This document shows positions 16,928 to 24,895 of a stretch of 64,000 nucleotides of DNA, piece by piece. Both the position numbers and the translations under genes were made by a program. The DNA lies in NCBI GenBank assembly GCA_041402005.1, contig JAWKTB010000005.1:1-64000 (forward strand), read 5' to 3'. The stretch is from JAJRXR01 sp041402005 (GTDB lineage Bacteria; Planctomycetota; Phycisphaerae; Phycisphaerales; UBA1924). Numbering within the stretch: the first letter of the stretch is position 1; the number at the start of each line of letters is the position of its first letter. The notes under the pieces were generated by a model. The model worked only from the letters and a program-made list of their open reading frames with translations, was not told the DNA's origin and did not search any database.

Positions 16928-17827
16928 ATGGCGATCATCATCGACGAAGCCAAGAAGGTCATCGTCCAGGGCATCACCGGGCGCGAGGGGCAGGCGCGCA
17001 CGAAGCTCATGGTCGGGTACGGCACGAATGTCGTTGGAGGGGTCACGCCGGGGAAGGCGGGGCAGGACGTACTCGGCGTGCCGGTGCATGACTCGGTCAA
17101 GGATGCGGTCGAGGCTGCGGGGGGCGTGGACATCTCGGTCGTGCTCGTGCCGGCCAAGTTCGTCAAATCGGCGGCGATCGAGGCGATCGAGGCGGGGGTG
17201 AAGCTGGCGTTGATCGTGCCGGATCGGGTGCCTGTGTGGGACGCGATGGAGATCGCCGCGTGCGCGAAGGCGAACGGGGCGCAGTTCATCGGGCCCAACA
17301 CCCTCGGCGTGCTCAGCCCCGACCGTGGCGTGATCGGGATGATGGGCGGGAGGGCCGAGAGCGCCAGGGCGTGGTTCAAGCCGGGCAGCGTCGGCGTGAT
17401 CTCCCGGTCGGGCGGGATGTCGTCATCGACGGCGTACTACCTGGGCCAGGCCGGCATCGGGATTTCCACCATCTGCCACGTCGGCGGCGACTCGGTGCTC
17501 GGCCTGCGCATCCCCGACGTCGCGCTGATGTTCGAGGACGACCCGCAGACCGAGGCGATCGTGATCTTCGGCGAGATCGGCGGGAGCATGGAAGAGGATC
17601 TGGCTGAGCTGATGAAGGCGGGACGCGTGACCAAGCCGGTGGTGGCCTACATCGGCGGCAAGGCGGCGAAGGAAGGGACGCGGTTCAGCCACGCGGGCGC
17701 CATCATCGAACGCGGACGCGGCACGCACGCCGGGAAGGTCAAGGCGTTGACTGAGGCCGGGGCGACGGTCGTGGACGGGTTCGGCGACCTGCCGGCGGCG
17801 ACGAAGAAGGTGCTTGAGAACAGGTGA
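16928..17827 (+). CDS. Citryl-CoA synthetase / succinyl-CoA synthetase-like alpha subunit
   Basis: The protein has 299 residues, typical of SucD. It has an N-terminal CoA-binding Rossmann domain (KKVIVQGITGREGQARTKLM) and a ligase domain with GSVGVISRSGGMSSSTAYYL, EAIVIFGEIGGSMEEDLAEL and the phospho-histidine loop FSHAGAIIERGRG. SRSGGM is the form seen in ATP-citrate lyase rather than the SRSGTL of SucD, which favours a citryl-CoA role. It pairs with the beta subunit encoded upstream. ATG 16928 would overlap the upstream stop as TGATG if the intervening element were removed, so the two subunit genes were probably translationally coupled. Its stop TGA at 17825 is also the first bases of the next repeat. 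Confidence 0.8.
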   Translation: MAIIIDEAKKVIVQGITGREGQARTKLMVGYGTNVVGGVTPGKAGQDVLGVPVHDSVKDAVEAAGGVDISVVLVPAKFVKSAAIEAIEAGVKLALIVPDRVPVWDAMEIAACAKANGAQFIGPNTLGVLSPDRGVIGMMGGRAESARAWFKPGSVGVISRSGGMSSSTAYYLGQAGIGISTICHVGGDSVLGLRIPDVALMFEDDPQTEAIVIFGEIGGSMEEDLAELMKAGRVTKPVVAYIGGKAAKEGTRFSHAGAIIERGRGTHAGKVKALTEAGATVVDGFGDLPAATKKVLENR

Positions 17828-17924
17828 ACCACGGAGGACACGGAGGGCCACGGAGAGATACTCTGTGTTGATCCTGTCAATCGGAGGTGTGTTCCTCCGT
17901 GGAACTCCGTGACCTCCGTGGTGA
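17824..17924 (+). repeat. Short inverted-repeat element (family A), copy 2
   Basis: The left arm (17824-17856, TGAACCACGGAGGACACGG) and right arm (17891-17924, ACTCCGTGACCTCCGTGGTG) flank about 35 bases with no gene. The element begins at the stop codon of the upstream gene and ends just before the next start codon. TGAA flanks the CCACGG/CCGTGG ends on both sides, a possible 4-base target duplication. Confidence 0.75.
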
Positions 17925-17930
17925 ATGGAA

Positions 17931-18696
17931 ATGACCGACGCCTGGGAAACCAAGATCACGCAGATCAAGCCGAACGAGGTCCGCGTGCGTGGGTACGACA
18001 TCGCGGAGCTGATGGGGCGGGTGTCGTTCGGCGGCGCGGTGTACCTGATCCTCATGGGCGAGCTGCCCGACGAGAAGACCGGGCGCCTGATGGACGCGAT
18101 CGTGGTGAGCAGCATCGACCACGGCGCCACGCCGCCGAGCTGCCTGGCGGCCCGGACGGTTGCAAGCACCGGAGCCAGTCTGAGCCAGTCGGTGGCGGCT
18201 GGCATCATGTCGATCAACCGCCACCACGGCGGAGCGATCGAGGACTGCGCGCGCCAGCTTGGCGAGATCATCACTCGCAAGCACGCGCTGGGGATCTCGT
18301 TCGAGGAGGCGGCGAGGGTCGAGCTCGACGAGATGAAGTCCCGCGGCCAGCGGATGAGCGGGTTCGGACACCGGATCCACACGGCCGACCCCCGGACGGC
18401 GAGGCTGTTCGAGCTCGCCGACCAGGCCGGCGCGTGCGACGAGTACGTGGCGGCGGCACGGTCGAAGGTGTTTGCCGAGAAGGGCAAGCCGCTGCCGATC
18501 AATGTGGATGGCGCGTCAGGGCGATCCTGGCTGACCTGGGATTCCGCCCGAAGTGATGAACGGCGTGTTCATGATCGCACGCGTGCCGGGGCTGGTCGCG
18601 CGTGAGCGAGGAGCGGGCGATTCAAGAAACCGTGCGAAGATCGATCCCGTGAACCACACGTACACCGGGCCCTCGGCGCGAGGAATACAGGACTGA
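17931..18696 (+). CDS. Citryl-CoA lyase (citrate-synthase family), frameshifted near 3' end
   Basis: From ATG 17931 (17925 also possible) about 195 codons read cleanly. The three catalytic positions of the citrate-synthase/ATP-citrate-lyase C-terminal domain are present: His in SSIDHGATPPS, His in GFGHRIHTADPRT and Asp in PINVDG. Right after NVDG (about 18510) the frame breaks. The family continuation appears in other frames (RAILADLGFRP, then VFMIARVPGLVA, then IDPVNHTYTGPSARG) up to TGA 18694. At least two indels are required, and local sequence error is likely. The enzyme would split citryl-CoA into acetyl-CoA and oxaloacetate, completing citrate cleavage with the two upstream genes. Confidence 0.75.
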
Positions 18697-18874
18697 ACCA
18701 CGGAGGACACGGAGGGGCACGGAGGGGGGCAGATGGTCAGATGGCAGATAGCAGATGGCAGATAGCAAACAGCAGAGGGCGGATGACGGGGGCGGAAGAA
18801 GATCGAGATCTGGCGGCAGGTACAGGCTTGGACGTCTTGAATCTCTCGGTGGTTCTCCGTGTCCTCCGTGTTGA
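18694..18874 (+). repeat. Inverted-repeat element (family A), copy 3, with nested family-B repeat
   Basis: The left arm (18694-18730, TGAACCACGGAGGACACGG) and right arm (18846-18874, TCTCCGTGTCCTCCGTGTTG) bracket about 115 non-coding bases. The left arm starts at the upstream stop codon TGA and the right arm abuts the next ATG. TGAA occurs at both outer ends. Inside lies a run of the second repeat family (AGATGGCAGATAGCAGATGG). Confidence 0.72.
18729..18785 (+). repeat. Family-B repeat (GCAGATGGCAGATAGC units), copy 1
   Basis: This is a tandem-like run of GCAGATGG, CAGATAGC and CAGAGGGC units. The same units form an inverted pair at 39966-40063. Here the run sits inside a family-A element, so it either inserted there or was carried along by it. 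Confidence 0.6.
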
Positions 18875-19459
18875 ATGATGGAGTTGCAGATGCTGAGCGT
18901 TGAGCAGGTGGCCGAGCTGTTCCCGAACCTGATGGATATCAAGGACGGGGGCCTGCGCGAGAAAGTCGCTGCGGTCTGGTCCGAGGCGATCGAGACCGGG
19001 TGCGGCGGCAAGGGGTGGACGACCGACGAGCTGCGAGCGGTGCCGTTCACGCTGCTTGCGGGCGACATCGACCTGCGGTACATCGAGCATTTGAACTCGT
19101 GCTGCAAGCAGTGCATCGCGATCGCCAGGGTCCTCGGCGAGGTCTTCGGCGACCGGATCCCGATCAATCTGGACCACCTCATCGCGGGCTCGCTGCTCGC
19201 GGACGTGGGCAAGCCTCTTGAGTTCGACAAGGACGCTAGCGGCAAGGTCATCAAGGGGCACTTCGGCGAGATGCTGCGACACCCGTTCAGCGGCGTCGCG
19301 ATGTGCTACAAGCACGGCATCCCGGCGGAGGTCATGCACATCGTCGCGACACACTCCCACGAGGGCGATAAGGTGCAGCGCTCGATCGAGAGCATCATCT
19401 TCCACCACGCGGACTTCGTGGACTTTGATATCGCGAAATACCTCGGACGAAAGGGGTAG
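18875..19459 (+). CDS. HD-domain protein with altered HD motif
   Basis: The protein has 194 residues, is cytoplasmic and has no signal peptide. The helical core resembles HD-superfamily phosphohydrolases: LDHLIAGSLLADVGK at 99-113 corresponds to the usual L-H-D-x-G-K, with Ala109 in place of the His and Asp110 kept. Later possible metal ligands are His136 (MLRHPFSGV), His160/His162 (IVATHSHEGD) and His177/His178/Asp180 (IIFHHADF). The loss of the HD histidine makes ordinary catalysis doubtful, though a non-canonical metal site is possible. It is the last gene of the citrate-cleavage operon. The start (18875 or 18878) directly abuts the repeat. The substrate is unknown. Confidence 0.7.
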   Translation: MMELQMLSVEQVAELFPNLMDIKDGGLREKVAAVWSEAIETGCGGKGWTTDELRAVPFTLLAGDIDLRYIEHLNSCCKQCIAIARVLGEVFGDRIPINLDHLIAGSLLADVGKPLEFDKDASGKVIKGHFGEMLRHPFSGVAMCYKHGIPAEVMHIVATHSHEGDKVQRSIESIIFHHADFVDFDIAKYLGRKG

Positions 19460-19464
19460 CGTCG

Positions 19465-19956
19465 ATGCCGGACCAGGGGGGACAGTCCGCATCAACGACG
19501 CAAATCGGCGCCGTTGGAGAGGCCGTCGTGGCTGCCAAGCTCGTGCTCGCCTCGAAGGGGCGGCTAATGCCATTTCTCCCAATGGCGGATGACAACGGCA
19601 TCGACCTGCTGATGTTCGACCGGGTGAGCGGGGTGTCGCACCCGATCCAGGTCAAGTCGAGGACACGCACGCTTGCCCGAAGCCCGAAGGTCGTGCATTT
19701 TCAAGTCCGAAAGGCGACTTTCAGCCCGTTGCCGCGAGCGTGTCTCTTGGGTGTCTTACTCGATCTGGAAGGCGGAAGGCTCGATATTCGAAGGGCATGG
19801 CTCGTACCAATGGTGCGATTGCCGGACGTCGGGTCACAAACTGAGAAGACGTATCGGATCCGACCCAGCATCGACATGGCATCAAACGACAAGTATTCTG
19901 AGTTTCGGTGCGAGGGTATGTCGGAGGTCGCGGATCGGCTACTCAGTTGGTCGTAG
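19465..19956 (+). CDS. Predicted PD-(D/E)XK-fold protein
   Basis: The protein has 163 residues, starting five bases after the HD gene. The pattern IGAVGEAVVAAKL, then NGIDLLMFD (Asp47), then HPIQVKSR (Gln62, Lys64) is the E...D...QxK core of restriction-endonuclease-like folds, as in DUF4365-type proteins and Holliday-junction-resolvase relatives. The C-terminal half, rich in Arg and Leu, is not recognised. It lacks GxxExxY and differs from the gene at 16471. It may be a nuclease or a degenerate relative, and the biological role cannot be told. Its end overlaps the convergent channel gene by 14 bases. Confidence 0.55.
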   Translation: MPDQGGQSASTTQIGAVGEAVVAAKLVLASKGRLMPFLPMADDNGIDLLMFDRVSGVSHPIQVKSRTRTLARSPKVVHFQVRKATFSPLPRACLLGVLLDLEGGRLDIRRAWLVPMVRLPDVGSQTEKTYRIRPSIDMASNDKYSEFRCEGMSEVADRLLSWS

Positions 19957-20536
19957 TCTGTGCCGCCCGGACATGGCGCTCGATCCGCTTGTCCGGCGCG
20001 AGCCACATCAGCGCCACGGCGATGTAGAGTCCGATCGACGCCCAGGGCTCGACCCATGCCAGCGCGACGGCGCCAGCGTAGAGCAGTGCCGAGAGTTTGC
20101 CCTTGATGTCCTTGCCGATCGCCCGCCTGAGGCACGAGTCGGCGCCTTGGCTGGCGATGATGGATTGTTGCAGGATGATGTACGCGATGCCGGCGCCCAG
20201 CAGCACGACGCCGTAGAGCGCGGTCGGCAGCGGGGCGACGTGGTTCTCGCCGAGCCACCCGGTCGCGAACGGCACGAGCGACAGCCAGAACAGCAGGTGC
20301 AGGTTGGCCCACAGGACTCCGCCGGTCACGCGGTCGGTGGTGTGCAGCATGTGGTGGTGGTTGTTCCAGTAGATGGCGAGGTAGATGAAGCTGAGGATGT
20401 AGCTCAGGAAGACCGGCAGGATCGGGCGGAGGGCCTCGAGCGTGGTCTCGTGGGGGACCTTCAGCTCGAGGACCATGATCGTGATGACGATGGCCAGGAC
20501 ACCGTCACTGAAGGCTTCGAGGCGGTTGGTGGACAT
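19943..20536 (-). CDS. TMEM175-family (DUF1211) potassium channel
   Basis: The protein has 197 residues from ATG 20536 (20554 is also possible). The N-terminus NRLEAFSDGVLAIVITIMVL holds the FSDG motif in the first transmembrane helix, diagnostic of bacterial TMEM175 channels. About six hydrophobic helices can be counted (for example PILPVFLSYILSFIYLAIYW and LHLLFWLSLVPFATGWL). The family conducts K+ across the inner membrane as a tetramer of six-helix subunits. It is a lone gene that converges on and slightly overlaps the upstream PD-(D/E)XK gene. Confidence 0.85.
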   Translation of the reverse strand: MSTNRLEAFSDGVLAIVITIMVLELKVPHETTLEALRPILPVFLSYILSFIYLAIYWNNHHHMLHTTDRVTGGVLWANLHLLFWLSLVPFATGWLGENHVAPLPTALYGVVLLGAGIAYIILQQSIIASQGADSCLRRAIGKDIKGKLSALLYAGAVALAWVEPWASIGLYIAVALMWLAPDKRIERHVRAAQTTTN

Positions 20537-20578
20537 GACGCCGCCAGCGTACATGCCGGCGCGACTCGACGCTGGTGG

Positions 20579-20935
20579 CTAGCGGGCGTTCAGGAAGTCT
20601 CGGAGCACGACGGCGTGGTTCTGCGTCTCGTCGCGGGAGGCGTAGAGGAGGGTCAGGGTCTTCTTGCGGCTGGCCTTCGCGGCGTCGAGGAGGGCGCCGA
20701 CCGCAGCCTTGTTGGCGCGCAGCTCCTTCACGTATGCCCGCTTGAACTCGCCCCAGTCCTCGGGGTTGGCGTGGAAGCGTTTGCGGAGATCTGCGCTGGG
20801 GGCGACGTCCTTGTCCCACCGGTCGAGGGCGGCGGCCTCCTTGGTCAGACCCCGGGGCCACAGGCGATCGACGAGCACCCGGAAGCCGTCGGAAGGGGCG
20901 GGGTCGTCGTACACGCGTTTGATGCGGATGGGCAT
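20579..20935 (-). CDS. DUF488 family protein (YeaO-like)
   Basis: The protein has 118 residues and is a complete, typical member: IRIKRVYDDPAPSDGFRVLV, DRLWPRGLTKE, LRKRFHANPEDWGEF and a terminal TLTLLYASRDETQNHAVVLR. The family is widespread and cytoplasmic, with no firmly established activity. It is divergent from the aconitase-like gene, with a 67-base gap holding any promoters for both. Confidence 0.85.
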   Translation of the reverse strand: MPIRIKRVYDDPAPSDGFRVLVDRLWPRGLTKEAAALDRWDKDVAPSADLRKRFHANPEDWGEFKRAYVKELRANKAAVGALLDAAKASRKKTLTLLYASRDETQNHAVVLRDFLNAR

Positions 20936-21002
20936 CGGGGTTTCCTCGGGCTGGCGAGGTATTCAGACGCCAACCACCGCCAGTCCGATCCTATTCTCAC
21001 CC

Positions 21003-22967
21003 ATGGGCCAGACCGCCATCGAGAAGATCGTCACCCGGTACGCCGTCGGGCTCAGGCCCGGGCAGAAGGCGCACGCCGGTGACTTCGTCACCATCCGCCC
21101 CAAGCACGTGATGACGCACGACAACACGGGGGCGGTGATCCCGAAGTTCAGGTCGATCGGGGCGACGAAGGTGTTCGACCCGAGGCAGCCGGTGTTCGCG
21201 ATCGACCACGACATCCAGAACACGACGCCGGAGAACCTGGGCAAGTACGCGAAGATCGAGGCGTTCGCCAAGGAGCATGGGATCGACTACTACCCGCCGG
21301 GGCGGGGGATTGCGCACCAGGTGATGGTCGAGGAGGGGTACGTCACGCCGGGGGCGCTGGTGGTGGGGTCGGACTCGCACTCGAACCTGTACGGCGCCAT
21401 CGGGGCGGTGGGCACGCCGGTCGTGCGCACGGACGCGGCGGCCCTGTGGGCGACCGGGCAGACGTGGTGGCAGATCCCCGAGCAGGTCAAGGTGGTCCTG
21501 ACCGGCAAACTCCGCCCCGGGGCGACGGGCAAGGACGTCATCATCACGCTCTGCGGGCACTTCAACAACGACGAGGTGCTCAACGCCGCGGTCGAGTTCC
21601 ACGGCGAGGGCGTGGCGGGCCTCTCGGTCGATGAGCGGATGACGATCTCGAACATGACGACCGAGTGGGGGACGCTGGTCGGGATGTTCCCGTTCGACGA
21701 GACGCTGCGGGACTACCTGCTGTCGCGGGCGGCGTACTTTGCCGGCCGAAATGGCAGGACGGCGCGGTACACGCGTGAGGACGTCGAGAAGTGGTGGGCG
21801 GAGCGCGACCAGTCGGCGGCGGACGCGGACGCGCCCTACAGCAAGGTGCTGGAGCTGGACCTGGCGAGCGTGTCGCCCCATGTGTCGGGGCCGAACTCGG
21901 TCAAGGTGATGCGGTCGGTGCACGAGGTCGAGGGGGAGAAGGTCGCGGTCAATAAGGCGTACCTGATGTCGTGCGTGAACGCGCGCCTGAGCGACCTGGA
22001 GGCCGCGGCGGAGGTGGTGGGGGACCGGAAGGTGGCGCCGGGCGTCGAGTTCTACGTGGCGGCGGCGTCGAGCGACGTGCAGGCGCAGGCCGAGACGTCC
22101 GGGGCGTGGCGGAAGCTAATGGACGCGGGGGCGATCGCGCTCCCTCCCGGGTGCGGGGCGTGCATCGGGCTCGGCATGGGCACCCTCGAGGCGGGCGAGG
22201 TCGGGATCAGCTCGACCAACCGCAACTTCCAGGGGCGGATGGGGTCGCGCGAGGCGTTGTGCTTCCTGGCCAGCCCGGCAGTTGTCGCCGAGTCCGCCGT
22301 GCGCGGGCACATCGCCTCCCCGGCGGACTTCGAGGCCCAGCCCCGCGGGACGTGCCGCGTGCTCGACAAGGGCGAATCGGACGCGGGCGAGCAGGAGATC
22401 ATCGAGGGATTCCCCGAGAAGGTCAGTGGGCGCGTGCTGTACCTGCCCCTGGACAACCTGAACACCGACGGGATCTACGGCAAGGACGTCACCTACCGCG
22501 ACGACATCACCTTCGAGCAGCAGGGCCAGCACGCCATGCTCAACTACGACCCGGCGTTCCAGTCGATCGCCCGCGAGGGGGACATCATCGTCGGCGGGCG
22601 GAACTTCGGCACGGGGTCCAGCCGCGAGCAGGCGGCGACGGCGCTGGCGTCGCGCGGGATCAGGCTCGTCATCGCCGCCACCGCGAGCCAGACCTACTCC
22701 CGCAACGCGTACAACAACGGGTTCGTCATCCTCGAGTGCCCGGCGCTGACCGACGCCCTGGCGGAGACGTTCGCGGGCAAGGCGAAGGAGGGGACGCGGA
22801 CGATTCCGGGCCCTGAGATCGAGGTGGACTTCGCGACCGGGCGCATCACGATGGAGGGCAAGACATTCCGCTTCGCCGCTCTGAGCCCGACGGCCCAGGA
22901 GCTGATCGTCGCGGGCGGGAGCGAGAACGTCGTTCGCCGACGTCTCGCGTCCTCTTCGGCTACATGA
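21003..22967 (+). CDS. Fused aconitase-family hydratase, closest in form to fungal homoaconitase (LYS4)
   Basis: The protein has 654 residues. The cluster cysteines are Cys324 (YLMSCVNARLSDL), Cys384 and Cys387 (PPGCGACIGLG). The C-terminal swivel domain, containing GRNFGTGSSREQAATAL, is fused on rather than encoded separately. Stretches such as GRGIAHQVMVEEGY, SDSHSNLYGAIGAVGTPVVR and ALWATGQTWWQIP resemble yeast Lys4 more than bacterial AcnA or LeuCD. It probably interconverts citrate and isocitrate, or homocitrate and homoisocitrate. The neighbouring citrate-cleavage and isocitrate-dehydrogenase genes favour citrate; lysine-pathway partners are absent here. ATG 21003 was chosen because the family's N-terminus begins there. 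The end overlaps the convergent DUF1877 gene by eight bases. Confidence 0.85.
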   Translation: MGQTAIEKIVTRYAVGLRPGQKAHAGDFVTIRPKHVMTHDNTGAVIPKFRSIGATKVFDPRQPVFAIDHDIQNTTPENLGKYAKIEAFAKEHGIDYYPPGRGIAHQVMVEEGYVTPGALVVGSDSHSNLYGAIGAVGTPVVRTDAAALWATGQTWWQIPEQVKVVLTGKLRPGATGKDVIITLCGHFNNDEVLNAAVEFHGEGVAGLSVDERMTISNMTTEWGTLVGMFPFDETLRDYLLSRAAYFAGRNGRTARYTREDVEKWWAERDQSAADADAPYSKVLELDLASVSPHVSGPNSVKVMRSVHEVEGEKVAVNKAYLMSCVNARLSDLEAAAEVVGDRKVAPGVEFYVAAASSDVQAQAETSGAWRKLMDAGAIALPPGCGACIGLGMGTLEAGEVGISSTNRNFQGRMGSREALCFLASPAVVAESAVRGHIASPADFEAQPRGTCRVLDKGESDAGEQEIIEGFPEKVSGRVLYLPLDNLNTDGIYGKDVTYRDDITFEQQGQHAMLNYDPAFQSIAREGDIIVGGRNFGTGSSREQAATALASRGIRLVIAATASQTYSRNAYNNGFVILECPALTDALAETFAGKAKEGTRTIPGPEIEVDFATGRITMEGKTFRFAALSPTAQELIVAGGSENVVRRRLASSSAT

Positions 22968-23472
22968 TCGCGACGAGGATCCCGCGTCCGTTCGCTGCGG
23001 CATCCAGCAGGTAGGCTCGCAGCCGTGCGAACGAATCGGAGAGCCATTCGAAGAGCTCGTCGGCCGGCTCGTCCCAGACCATCGGGTAGATGCCGATGGT
23101 GTTCATCTCCGCAGGCTGGAAACGGCTCTGAAGGTCAGGAATGTCGATGGCGCCCATGGCGCGGGCGATCTGCGCGACCTCGTCGGCACGAAAGGCGCGG
23201 GGAGGACCGTAGCCCGTGTCGTCCCCGATCTCTTCGCCGCCATCGACCAGGAAGTCGAGGATCGATCCGGAGCCTTCGAGCGAGGCGGTGAGCAGAAAGT
23301 GCACGGCGTGCCAGGACTTCTCAAGGTCGAGGGGGGGGACGGGGAAGCCAGCTCGCTGCGGGGGCAGGCCAGCCGATGCGGCGGCGAGCTGCTCGGTGAG
23401 CATGTCGGCATTGAACTTCAGACGCACAATCTCGGCGTCGTCAACGGCCTGTACCATCCCAACCATACTCAT
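22960..23472 (-). CDS. DUF1877 (YfbM) family protein
   Basis: The protein has 170 residues. The N-terminus MSMVGMVQAVDDAEIVRL, the hallmark LEKSWHAVHFLLT and the C-terminal LFEWLSDSFARLRAYLLDAA match the YfbM family, small cytoplasmic proteins of unknown role often found in accessory regions. It is encoded opposite its neighbours, overlapping the aconitase stop, and diverges from the isocitrate dehydrogenase-like gene. Confidence 0.8.
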   Translation of the reverse strand: MSMVGMVQAVDDAEIVRLKFNADMLTEQLAAASAGLPPQRAGFPVPPLDLEKSWHAVHFLLTASLEGSGSILDFLVDGGEEIGDDTGYGPPRAFRADEVAQIARAMGAIDIPDLQSRFQPAEMNTIGIYPMVWDEPADELFEWLSDSFARLRAYLLDAAANGRGILVAIM

Positions 23473-23582
23473 AACGCGGCCCCCTCGATGCGAGAGACTC
23501 GTCCCTCCAAGTCTACCGACGTCGAGGGGAGCGATCGGGCGGTGGCCTCCTACGCTCCCAGTCCCCAGAGAGGAGTCTGAAC

Positions 23583-24732
23583 GTGGCGAAGTACAAGATC
23601 GCGTGGATGCCGGGCGACGGCGTGGGCAAGGAAGTCATGGACGCGACCAGGATCGTGCTGGACGCGATGAAGTTCGACGCCGAGTACGTCCCCGCGGACA
23701 TCGGCTGGGACTTCTGGCGCCAGGAGGGCAACCCGCTCCCGGACCGCACGATCAAGATTCTAAGAGAGACGGACTGCGCGCTGTTCGGCGCCATTACGTC
23801 CAAGCCGCGTGACGAGGCGAACGAGGAGCTGGACCCGTCGCTGCGGGGCAAGGGCCTCTCGTACTTCAGCCCGATCGTCAAGCTCCGCCAGCTCTTCGAC
23901 CTGCACACGAACCTGCGCCCCTGCAAAGCGTACCCGGGCAACCCCTCAACTATCGCGACGACATCGACCTGGTCGTCTTCCGCGAGAACACCGAGGGCAG
24001 CTACGGCGGGATCGAGTGGTTCCCCCTGCCCGAGAAGGTCGCCACCGCGATGGCCGACCCGCAGGTCGGACATCCGGACCGCATGAAGAAGTGGTTCGAG
24101 AAGGGGCTGGACAACGTCGCGGTCTCGACGCGCATCATGAAGCGCGGGGTGCGAGAGCATCTGCCGCCAGAGCTTCCAGTACGCCAAGAAGTTCAACCGC
24201 AAAGAGCGTGACGCTGGTCGAGAAGCCGAACGTTCTCCGCGAGACGGGCGGGCTGATGACCCGCGTCTTCCGCAAGGTCGCCAAGGACTACCCGGGCATT
24301 GAGGCCTGGGAGGCCAACATCGACGCCATCTGCATGTGGATGGTCAAGAACCCGCAGAACTACGACGTGCTCGTCGCCGAGAACATGTTCGGCGACATCA
24401 TTTCCGACCTCTGCGCGGGGCTCGTCGGTGGCCTGGGCTTCGCGTGCGCCGCGAACATCGGCGACGAGTACGCCGTCTTCGAGCCCACCCACGGCTCGGC
24501 GCCCAAGTACGACGGGAAGAACGTCGTCAACCCCATGGCGATGATCCTCACCGCCAAGATGATGCTGGACTGGCTGGGCGAGAAGTCGGACGCCGAACGC
24601 CTCGAAGCGGCCTGCGCCGCGGTCATCAAGGAGAACACGATCGGCACGTACGACGTCAAGGGCGTCCGCGCGGGCCAGCCGGGGTCGAACTCGACGACCG
24701 AGGTCGCCCAGGCGGTGGCGGCCAAGCTGTAG
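23583..24732 (+). pseudogene. Isocitrate/isopropylmalate dehydrogenase family gene, frameshifted
   Basis: A GTG start at 23583 follows GAGAGGAG. The N-terminal part (KIAWMPGDGVGKEVMDATRI to LRPCKAYPGNP) is in one frame to about 23940. The middle (YRDDIDLVVFRENTEGSYGG to VSTRIMKRG) is in a second frame to about 24147. The rest (SVTLVEKPNVLRETGGLMTR to the stop) is in a third, so about three single-base indels are implied. Metal-binding ENMFGDIISDL and coenzyme loop GSAPKYDGK are intact; the Lys-Tyr there suggests NADP. The product would oxidatively decarboxylate isocitrate, or possibly homoisocitrate, next to the aconitase gene. High conservation across the breaks favours sequence error over decay. 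Confidence 0.8.
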
Positions 24733-24895
24733 CCCTAATCTCGGGTGGGCCACCCCTCTCGCCGCCCGATATCGGCACGTCGGGGTGCTCTTGACGCCAC
24801 CGCCACTCTTGACCCGTGGTGGCAGATCCCGTTGAGATCGGACAGAGCCCTCGCTGGGGGCAAGGGAGAGAGATTCCGATTGCGTCGCAACTGCA

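Noticed and set aside
14916..17827. Plain succinyl-CoA synthetase (sucCD)
   Set aside because: The beta subunit is about 130 residues too long and lacks the SucC C-terminal pattern, the alpha subunit has SRSGGM, and a citryl-CoA lyase follows. SucCD activity cannot be fully excluded.
16432..18874. CRISPR-like array, because similar repeats recur at short intervals
   Set aside because: The repeats are inverted pairs at irregular distances separated by whole genes, with no uniform spacers and no cas genes.
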